Shown: positions 16,237 to 22,431 of the stretch, piece by piece
How the letters are laid out: each line of letters begins with the position of its first letter
Numbering within the stretch: position 1 is the stretch's first letter
NCBI RefSeq assembly: GCF_946221155.1
Contig: NZ_CAMIAN010000017.1
Location: 1 to 46,497 of the forward strand
Length of the DNA stretch: 46,497 nt
Reading direction: 5' to 3'
Source of the DNA: an uncultured Corynebacterium sp.
Lineage (GTDB): Bacteria > Actinomycetota > Actinomycetes > Mycobacteriales > Mycobacteriaceae
The notes under the pieces: generated by a model
What the model was told of the DNA's origin: nothing
Database searches by the model: none
Seen by the model: the letters and a program-made list of their open reading frames with translations, nothing else
Program-made: the position numbers and the translations under genes

Positions 16237-16983
16237 CTATCGCAGCAGCAGGACATTACATTCCGGGCATCGCGGCACTTCCCCGCTGCCGCCTGCTGTC
16301 AGCTCGTCGATTTCCTTCAGGGACAGCGGGTCCAGCTCCATGAAGCACGCCTGGCACGTCCGCCCCTTCAGCGGCGCCGCGCCCACCCCGTGCTCGGCGA
16401 GCTGCTGGTCGTAGGCCTGTAGCAGCTCCGCGTTCGTGTTTTCCAGAGCCGTTCGGCGCTGATCCAGCCGAGCCTTAATCGCGGAAACATCTGCCTCTAG
16501 TGCGTTGGTCGCGCGGTCCAACTCTGTTTGCGCTGCGGCGATATCTTTGTCGACCTGCACATGCGTCTGGTCGTCGGCCTCGTCGGCGGCGGAGTTCGCG
16601 CCACTGAACATGGACTGCACCTTCATGGAGCGTTCCAGTCGACCCTCCAGATCGTGCAATCGCTCGCGGGTGCTGCGCAGGTCGTGCTTCAGGTCGCGCC
16701 GCCGCTCGGGATCGGTCTGCGAGTTCAGCCCCGCCACGTTCGCCCGCTCGCGCTCCTTGAGCTTCGCCACGTCCTGGCGCAGGCGCATCAAGGTCGCTTT
16801 GTCACTCCTGACCTGCGCGTTGTTCAGCACCTGCTGGCGGCGGTCTTCGCGTTTCTGAGCTTGCAGCTCCTCCAGCTTCGCCTGCTCCGGGAGCGAATCC
16901 AGCCGCGCCTGCACGATGCCCAGCTCCTCCTGGTCGCGCGCTAGGTCTGCCAGGTTCTTTCGGTCGTCGGTCGTCCAGCGCAT
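16237..16983 (-). CDS. Zinc-ribbon coiled-coil protein (CdsZ/Rv2229c type)
   Basis: A 248-residue protein, mostly a long charged coiled coil (about residues 10-200) ending in a four-cysteine zinc ribbon: CQACFMELDP near residue 210 and RCPECNVLLLR at the C-terminus. This is the C4-type zinc ribbon family (DUF164). Homologues are reported to associate with ribosomes or septal processes in different bacteria, but the exact role here is not certain. It lies 13 bases after nif3-like and 33 bases before the RNase H fusion, an order conserved in actinobacteria. Confidence 0.88.
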   Translation of the reverse strand: MRWTTDDRKNLADLARDQEELGIVQARLDSLPEQAKLEELQAQKREDRRQQVLNNAQVRSDKATLMRLRQDVAKLKERERANVAGLNSQTDPERRRDLKHDLRSTRERLHDLEGRLERSMKVQSMFSGANSAADEADDQTHVQVDKDIAAAQTELDRATNALEADVSAIKARLDQRRTALENTNAELLQAYDQQLAEHGVGAAPLKGRTCQACFMELDPLSLKEIDELTAGGSGEVPRCPECNVLLLR

Positions 16984-16996
16984 CGCAGTTGTCCTC

Positions 16997-18139
16997 CTAT
17001 TTTTCGTGCACGGTCCACGGGTCGGTGCGCACGTCGATCACTGTGGTCTGTGCCTTCGTTGCCTTCTTAATGACGCCTTCCGCCTGGAAACACCACGGAA
17101 ACTCGCTGGCCCAGTGGGCGGTATCGATGACAGGGCATCCGCCCATGCGCAGGTGCTCATCCACTGGGTGGTGGCGCAGGTCGGAGGTGACGAAGCAGTC
17201 CACGTCCATTTTTGCGACTTGGCCGAGGAAGCTGTCGCCGGCGCCGCTGGCGACGGCGACGGTGCGGATCATGGCATCGGGGTCTCCGGCTGCGCGCACG
17301 CCCCATTCGGTGGCGGGCAGTCGCTCGGCCACACGGGCGGTGAACTCCTGCAGAGTCATTGGAGTATCCAGCTCGCCGACGCGGCCGATGCCCAGCTGCT
17401 GGTCGGGGGGCGTGGGCAGGGAGGTTTCCACGCAGTCGTAGGCCGGCTCCTCGTACGGGTGGGCTTTGATGAGGGCCGCACGGATGGCTTCCCGCTTCGC
17501 GGCGGGGGTAACGAACTCGATGCGGACCTCCTCGACCGTCTCTACCTCCCCGACAGCGCCGAGGTGCGGATTCGCTCCCTCGGTAGGCAGGAATTGGCCG
17601 GTCACGGAGAACTCGAAGCAGGCCTGCTCATAGTCACCCTGCGCGCCACCGCCTGCGGAGAAGATGGCGGATTTCACCGTGGGGGCGTCACTTACAGGAA
17701 CGGTGAAGCCCCACTTGTCGGTGCCGGAAGGGATCGGCCGCAAGGGTGCGCCCGGGGTGACGCCGAGGAGTTCAGCCAGGCGATCGTTCACGCCGGGGCG
17801 GGCGGAATCGGCGTTCGTGTGCGCGGCGAATAGGGCGATGCCGTGGCGGATGAGCTTGTGGACGATGCGGCCCTTCGGGGAGTTTGCGGGCACGCCGGTG
17901 ACGCCACGGAGCAACAGCGGATGGTGAACCACGAGCATCTGCGCGCCCTGGGCGATGGCAGCATCCACTACAGCATCGGTGCAGTCCAGGGCGAAGGCGA
18001 CCTTGTCGGCGGGCTCGGCGGGGTCGCCGCAAATCAGGCCGACCGCATCCCAGGATTCCGCGAGGTGGGGCGGGTAGGCAGCCTCCAGGGCGGCGACAAC
18101 GTCGGCGACGGTGGTTTGGTTCTTAGATGGCTCGGGCAC
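16997..18139 (-). CDS. Nif3-like dinuclear metal-centre protein
   Basis: A 380-residue protein of the NIF3/YbgI/YqfO family, whose members form toroidal hexamers with two metals per subunit. Metal-ligand motifs are AESWDAVGLICGD, MLVVHHPLLLRGV and AAHTNADSARPGVND in the first half, and FVTSDLRHHPVDEH in the second. A PII-like insert of about 100 residues lies between, as in YqfO-type proteins. Start choice: GTG (VPEPSKNQTTV) with AGGAG about 6 bases upstream; a longer frame from 18244 overlaps the divergent promoter region and has no support. Biochemical function of the family is still unclear. Confidence 0.88.
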   Translation of the reverse strand: MPEPSKNQTTVADVVAALEAAYPPHLAESWDAVGLICGDPAEPADKVAFALDCTDAVVDAAIAQGAQMLVVHHPLLLRGVTGVPANSPKGRIVHKLIRHGIALFAAHTNADSARPGVNDRLAELLGVTPGAPLRPIPSGTDKWGFTVPVSDAPTVKSAIFSAGGGAQGDYEQACFEFSVTGQFLPTEGANPHLGAVGEVETVEEVRIEFVTPAAKREAIRAALIKAHPYEEPAYDCVETSLPTPPDQQLGIGRVGELDTPMTLQEFTARVAERLPATEWGVRAAGDPDAMIRTVAVASGAGDSFLGQVAKMDVDCFVTSDLRHHPVDEHLRMGGCPVIDTAHWASEFPWCFQAEGVIKKATKAQTTVIDVRTDPWTVHEK

Positions 18140-18251
18140 GGATTCTCCTGGGGGTACTGCTATGTGCTGCTGCAAGGTGCTGCCAGCCCAGCTGCTCGCT
18201 CGGCTGGCTGCATGCTCCACCCAGCCTAGCCAGATCTGACACACTGGAGGA

Positions 18252-18968
18252 GTGCGAGATTTACCAATTCTGCTTGTAGACGTAGACGGAACGCTGATGG
18301 ATAGCTACCCCGGCATCCGCGCCAGCTTTGTGAATGCCCTGGAGGCACACGGAGTGCCCGTGCCTCCCGAGGAGCGCGTGCGCGAGATCCCCGGCCCTCC
18401 GATGGTGGAAACTCTGCGAGATATCGGGCTGGAAGGCGAGCTGCTGCAGAAGGTCTTCGACACGTACCTCTCGGACCAGGAAAACGGACGCTGGAAGGAA
18501 GCCACCCCGTTCCCCGGCATGCGCGAGCTGCTGGAAAAGTGGTCGAGCGAGGGCATTATTCTGTCCACGGCGACGTCAAAGTCCGAGGTGTCGGCGGAGC
18601 GAATCCTGCGCGAACACGACATGCTGAAGTACTTCGCCGTCCTCGGCGCGGCGCAAGAGGACGGCACCCGCCGGTCCAAGGCCGCCGTTATTGAGTACGC
18701 GCTGGAGCAGCTGAAGGAGGCTCCCGAGGTGCGGGAATTCCTGGCACACATGAGCGCCGAGGAAGGCCTGCAGGCCCTCGACCCGACGAAGATGCTGCTG
18801 ATCGGCGACCGCATCCACGACGTGGAGGGTGCCGCGCAGTCCGGCATTCCCACGGTGCTGGTCGGCTGGGGTTACGGCTCCGCAAACGAGCGTTCCAAGG
18901 CTGCCTACAGCGTGGACACGCTCGAGGAGCTGGACGCGCTGGTGCAGCGCTGGGCCAACGAGGGCTAG
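18252..18968 (+). CDS. HAD-superfamily phosphatase (phosphoglycolate phosphatase-like)
   Basis: A 238-residue HAD hydrolase with motif I VDVDGTLMDS (nucleophile Asp), motif II STATSKSE, the catalytic lysine region in RRSKAAVIEYAL and motif IV LLIGDRIHDVEGA, plus a helical cap between residues about 15 and 80. It would remove phosphate from a small metabolite such as phosphoglycolate; the substrate is not known. Start is GTG, with GGAGG only one base upstream, too close for a standard ribosome binding site. It is divergent from the Nif3-like gene and 29 bases ahead of the low-molecular-weight phosphatase, so two phosphatases are likely cotranscribed. Confidence 0.87.
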   Translation: MRDLPILLVDVDGTLMDSYPGIRASFVNALEAHGVPVPPEERVREIPGPPMVETLRDIGLEGELLQKVFDTYLSDQENGRWKEATPFPGMRELLEKWSSEGIILSTATSKSEVSAERILREHDMLKYFAVLGAAQEDGTRRSKAAVIEYALEQLKEAPEVREFLAHMSAEEGLQALDPTKMLLIGDRIHDVEGAAQSGIPTVLVGWGYGSANERSKAAYSVDTLEELDALVQRWANEG

Positions 18969-18997
18969 CCGCGCGGCGAGAAACTGAAAGGAACTCA

Positions 18998-19504
18998 ATG
19001 CACATCACTGTCGTATGCACGGGCAACATCTGCCGCTCCCCGATGGGCGAAGTGATTCTGCGCGCCGGCCTCGAGGAAGCCGGCATCGCCACCAGCCACT
19101 CGCCTGCCGCTGATGCTGACGGCGCCGACGCGCCGGTGACCCTGAACTCCTGCGGACTCGGCGGCTGGCACATCGGCGACGGCGCTGATGGTCGGGCGGT
19201 GGACGAGTTGGCGTCATTGGGCTACGACGGCACGGCGCACCGCGCGGCACAGCTCGGACCTGAGCATCTAGGCGCCGACCTTTTCCTGGCCATGGACGAC
19301 GGGCATGTGCGCGGGTTGCGCAACGCGGGTGTTGCCCCGGAGCGCATTCGGTTGTTCCGTAGCTTTGACGCCAACTCCCCCGCCGGTGCCGAAGTCGCCG
19401 ACCCTTACTACGGCCACCGGTCGGACTTTACCGAGGTCGGACAGCAGATTGAGGCTGCCGTTCCGGGCATCGTGGAGTATGTGCGGGAGCAGCTGGGGCG
19501 GTAA
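18998..19504 (+). CDS. Low-molecular-weight protein-tyrosine phosphatase
   Basis: A 168-residue protein with the P-loop VCTGNICRSP at residues 6-15 (C7 nucleophile, R13) and the DPYYG general-acid loop near residue 130. These enzymes remove phosphate from protein tyrosines; in mycobacteria the related PtpA is secreted into macrophages. No export signal is seen here. Start ATG follows GAAAGGAA. Residues 33-45 are an Ala/Asp-rich insertion. It follows a HAD phosphatase gene. Confidence 0.92.
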   Translation: MHITVVCTGNICRSPMGEVILRAGLEEAGIATSHSPAADADGADAPVTLNSCGLGGWHIGDGADGRAVDELASLGYDGTAHRAAQLGPEHLGADLFLAMDDGHVRGLRNAGVAPERIRLFRSFDANSPAGAEVADPYYGHRSDFTEVGQQIEAAVPGIVEYVREQLGR

Positions 19505-19616
19505 TTCCACCGGCGCGGGCACCGGGGCAGCTGGGGCTGGGGCCTTTCCGCTACTTACTGCTCGGAAGAGTTGTAAAAGACCGTCCGAGTAGATCTCAAA
19601 GCGCCACCGCTGGCAC

Positions 19617-19746
19617 CTAAATGTCGGAAAAGTTGCAAAACGTTATTGCCCACAATTTTCACTAATGTAAACGTGCAGGTCAGGGAGTTTTCCTCACAGG
19701 TCGCCGGCTGCCCGATTTTCTGTTTTGCAACTTTTCCGACATTTAA
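19617..19746 (+). repeat. 130-bp intergenic element, copy B
   Basis: The best preserved of three copies. Its terminal inverted repeat is 24 bp and perfect: TAAATGTCGGAAAAG followed by TTGCAAAAC at the left, and the exact reverse complement at the right end. The body contains CGTTATTG and, at element position 62, GGTCAGGGAGTTTT, shared with copy C. By hand alignment, the first 75 bases match copy C at about two thirds of positions with no gaps. No open frame of note. It lies between the convergent ends of the tyrosine phosphatase and SURF1 genes. Confidence 0.8.
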
Positions 19747-19916
19747 CCCTTCTAACCCTTCCGGCACCATCAAATACCGCCGAGTTGAGCATTCTCAACC
19801 ACTCCACGTACCCAAATAAAAACAGGCCATAGCAAAATGCCACCGGATCGAGGCCTCGGAGCGGTTTCAAACAGCCAAAAGTGGCTAAACCGGGAATCCT
19901 GAGCTGTTCCAGATCG

Positions 19917-20046
19917 CCAGATGTCGTTAGAACGGGAATGTGTTGCTACCAATCATTTTCATTTACACAAACCCGCTGGTCAGAGAGTTTTGAAAAAACA
20001 TGGAGCGCGATCGGCGTTGACGTATTCCCGATCTAACGACATTCCA
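19917..20046 (+). repeat. 130-bp intergenic element, copy C
   Basis: Starts exactly 300 bases after copy B, in the same orientation. The terminal repeats are ATGTCGTTAGAACGGGAAT at the left and its complement with one mismatch at the right (19 positions). Past ATGTCG this arm differs from that of copy B, yet the two arms of copy C still match each other. GGTCAGAGAGTTTT sits at element position 62. The 170 bases between B and C hold no gene; they include a small hairpin GCCA-AAAG-TGGC. Confidence 0.75.
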
Positions 20047-20081
20047 AAGGCTAGGAGGCGACTTTCAGTGTGCCAGCGCGA

Positions 20082-20152
20082 CAGTTTGTAGCCAGAGAGG
20101 CAGCAGTTTGTGGACTGAGGCTGACTTCCCGCAGACCGGGGTGGCAGTTTGT
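20082..20152. repeat. Three copies of CAGTTTGT after the SURF1 gene
   Basis: CAGTTTGT occurs at 20082, 20104 and 20145, each followed by A/G-G and a purine-rich stretch. The spacing is 22 and 41 bases. It lies directly downstream of the SURF1 stop codon (minus strand) and after the 130-bp copy C. Role unknown. Confidence 0.45.
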
Positions 20153-20157
20153 GGGAA

Positions 20158-21336
20158 CTAGAAGCGCTCCCTGCCACGCTTTTCCGCGCGACGCTCCTCG
20201 AAGCGAGAGCGGGTGCCTCCATAGCGGTCGGTAAGGTCGGAACGCTTCCGAGACTTCGGCTTTTCGGAGCCCCTGGACTCCGACTTTTTAGAGTCGGCCG
20301 GCTTGGGTTTACCAGCAACGTCGCCTGCAGCTGAACCTGCAGCACTGTCATCACCAGCACCAGCGCCGCCACCGCCACCACCGGCACCATCGGTGATCTG
20401 GGCATTCAGGCGGGCGACCTCGGCGCTTTCCTCCCGCTCACGCCGACGCTCGCGCATCTCCGCATACACAAACCAACCCAAGCCCACCGGCGCCAATATG
20501 CCGAACGCAATCCACTGAATTCCGTAGGACAAATTCGTGCCACCGTCCAAGTGCGGCAAAGGCAGCGCCTGCAGATCCGGCGCATCGCCGTCATCTCCGC
20601 TGCCGGCACCACCGCTGGCACCAGCATCACTACCAGCATCTCCGCTGTCGGCACCACCGTCAGCGCCATCACCGCCACTGCCATCCCCGCCATCACCGGC
20701 CATGCCGTTCAGGCGGTCGACGCTCTCCGAATCCAGCTGCACATAGTCCGCCGCCAAGTCCTCGTCCGTCACCTCGGAAATCTGCTTCGTCGACATGCCC
20801 GTGACCTGCGTGTATCCCTGGGACTCCGTCGGCTTCGCATCCGGCACAGCCTCGCTCATGCGGATAAACCCGGTCACTTTCACGTCACCTCCCGGCGGAC
20901 GCTTCAGCCGAGGCGCGGCCCCATCCCCCTCCACGGCAACCCAGCCGCGATGCACCAGAACCGTTTGTCCGCTGTCGAGCCGAAAGGGCGTCAACGATTG
21001 ATAAGAGTGAGCCGATTCCACCGGGCGGTTGCGCAGCAGCACCTCTTGGTCTGGCAGGAAATGGCCCTGGAGTGCGACTCTGGTCCATTCCTTTTCGACG
21101 CCCACTGATTCCCCGTCGCCCGGGATCACATTGGTGATTGGGGCGGGGTCGGTTTGCAGGGATTGTTCGAGGCGCTGGTTAAAGGCATTTTTGTCCTTGT
21201 TCTTCCCCAGCTGCCAGGGGGCAAGGAAGCTGAACGCTGCGTAGGTAAAGGCGAGGACCAGGATGGCGGTGATGACCCATCCGGGTGTGAGGAAATTTCG
21301 CCAGCCGCCGCGCTTCGAGGATGCCATGTGCTCCAT
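20158..21336 (-). CDS. SURF1-family cytochrome oxidase assembly protein
   Basis: A 392-residue protein with the SURF1 plan: a first membrane helix near residues 16-40 (TPGWVITAILVLAFTYAAFSF) followed by APWQLGKNKDKNAFNQRLE, an extracytoplasmic domain containing LLRNRPVE and VLVHRGWVAVEG, and a second helix YGIQWIAFGILAPVGLGWFV. SURF1 helps mature haem a sites of cytochrome c oxidase. A Gly/Asp/Ala-rich stretch of about 40 residues interrupts the outer domain, and the C-terminal tail is long, basic and low in complexity. The ATG at 21336 (MEHMASS) or 21327 is the likely start; an open frame runs further upstream only because it reads through the tRNA-Val gene. Confidence 0.87.
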   Translation of the reverse strand: MEHMASSKRGGWRNFLTPGWVITAILVLAFTYAAFSFLAPWQLGKNKDKNAFNQRLEQSLQTDPAPITNVIPGDGESVGVEKEWTRVALQGHFLPDQEVLLRNRPVESAHSYQSLTPFRLDSGQTVLVHRGWVAVEGDGAAPRLKRPPGGDVKVTGFIRMSEAVPDAKPTESQGYTQVTGMSTKQISEVTDEDLAADYVQLDSESVDRLNGMAGDGGDGSGGDGADGGADSGDAGSDAGASGGAGSGDDGDAPDLQALPLPHLDGGTNLSYGIQWIAFGILAPVGLGWFVYAEMRERRREREESAEVARLNAQITDGAGGGGGGAGAGDDSAAGSAAGDVAGKPKPADSKKSESRGSEKPKSRKRSDLTDRYGGTRSRFEERRAEKRGRERF

Positions 21337-21484
21337 TATTGCCACGAGCAGCGGGGACGGCCAAATAGGCGGAACCGGGTTGATCGGGCGGAGCTGGCGG
21401 AACCGGGTTGATCGGTCAGATCGGGCGGAGCGGGAAACAAAAACAGCCCCGCGGCCGAATTGGCCACGAGGCTGTGAAAAATTT

Positions 21485-21560
21485 TGGTGCGCCCTGACGG
21501 GTTCGAACCGCCGACCTGCTGGGTGTAAACCAGCTGCTCTTCCAGCTGAGCTAAAGGCGC
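21485..21560 (-). tRNA. tRNA-Val(TAC)
   Basis: A complete cloverleaf on the minus strand: acceptor GCGCCTT/AGGGCGC, D-arm GCTC...GAGC, anticodon stem GCTGG/CCAGC with loop TTTACAC (anticodon TAC), T-arm with GGTTCGAACCC. The 3' CCA is encoded (21485-21487). It stands alone between the SURF1 and DUF3052 genes. Confidence 0.97.
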
Positions 21561-21689
21561 GTGCTGTTTGAAGCGATAATGACTCTAGCACGTCCACCCA
21601 TGAAACAACGAAACCGCAGGTGGCGCCCGGCGCGGACAGCGTCACACGCCTTTTCAGCGCGATGTCTGAGCTGCCCGGCACCCACAGCG

Positions 21690-22178
21690 CTAGCGCTTAG
21701 TGCCGGAGGAAACCAGGCAGGCACCCTGCCAATCGCCCAGGCGCTCCGACTTGGTCTGCACCAGGCCTGCCAGCTGGGCGGACTCGGCGATCACGCCGGG
21801 TTCCACGCGGCCTGCATCCAGCTTCGCGGGAGTCATCAACCAGATGCGGCCGTCCTCCCCCAGGCTGCGAGTTGCATCGACCAGGCCGTCGACCAAGTCG
21901 CCGTCCTCGTCGCGCCACCACAGAAGTACGACATCAACCACTTCGTCAGTGTCGATATCCAACAGGGCATCGCCGATAGCGTCTTCCAGGGCTTCGCTGA
22001 TGCTGTTATCGCAGTCTTCGTCCCAGCCGATCTCCTGGATCAAGCTGTCGGATTCGATGTTGAGCAGATCCGCCCAACCGTGTCCATTCTGCGACTGCGC
22101 GGGCTGTGCACCCTTCACGCCATTGCCTTGTGCACCGCCAGCGGAGCCTGCAGGGCTCGAAGCCGAACCGGGGGCCAT
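21690..22178 (-). CDS. DUF3052 family protein
   Basis: A 162-residue acidic soluble protein. After a Gly/Ala/Ser-rich N-terminus of about 30 residues comes ADLLNIESDSLIQEIGWDEDCD and VVDVVLLWWRDEDGDLVDGLVDA, then IWLMTPAKLDAGRVEPGVIAESA, the standard DUF3052 body found across actinobacteria next to aceE. Function unknown. The ATG (MAPGSASS) is chosen; a GTG two codons earlier is possible. It is divergent from aceE, as in other corynebacteria. Confidence 0.85.
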   Translation of the reverse strand: MAPGSASSPAGSAGGAQGNGVKGAQPAQSQNGHGWADLLNIESDSLIQEIGWDEDCDNSISEALEDAIGDALLDIDTDEVVDVVLLWWRDEDGDLVDGLVDATRSLGEDGRIWLMTPAKLDAGRVEPGVIAESAQLAGLVQTKSERLGDWQGACLVSSGTKR

Positions 22179-22291
22179 TGCCACTGTTATTTCGTACCTT
22201 TCTAAGAAAACCAGCTCGTCGGCTAACCGCCAGCGCATAGTGACCGTATCACAACCGCTACACGCCCCTGCAGTTATCGCAGCTGGTGTGG

Positions 22292-22431
22292 TTAAAAGTC
22301 TTCATTTTTGAACCTAACATAGTCGGGCTTCCAACGGAGGTTTTCTCACGCGACTTTGACGTACTGTGGAAGCCACAAGGGGCCTAGAACTAAGGCGCCC
22401 CACAACCCGCGGATCCTAGGAGGACGAACCA
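22292..22431 (+). promoter_or_regulatory. aceE upstream region: promoter candidate and leader with inverted repeat
   Basis: TTAAAA (22292-22297) and TAACAT (22315-22320), 17 bases apart, form a moderate promoter and would give a leader of about 100 bases. Within the leader, GGCTTCCA (22326) and TGGAAGCC (22367) are exact complements with 33 bases between; the second overlaps a small palindrome TGTGG-AAG-CCACA (22365-22377). A strong AGGAGGA precedes the ATG. A regulator site or RNA hairpin is possible. Confidence 0.4.

Noticed and set aside
10731..20050. Target-site duplications flanking the 130-bp elements
   Set aside because: I compared the bases on both sides of all three copies and saw no convincing direct repeat, so transposition is not shown.
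21337..21681. N-terminal extension of the SURF1 frame
   Set aside because: It reads through the tRNA-Val gene and has no membrane-protein character; the start at 21336 or 21327 precedes the expected first helix.
22365..22377. GlxR (cAMP-receptor-like) site before aceE
   Set aside because: TGTGG-AAG-CCACA has 3 central bases, whereas GlxR sites have TGTGA-N6-TCACA.
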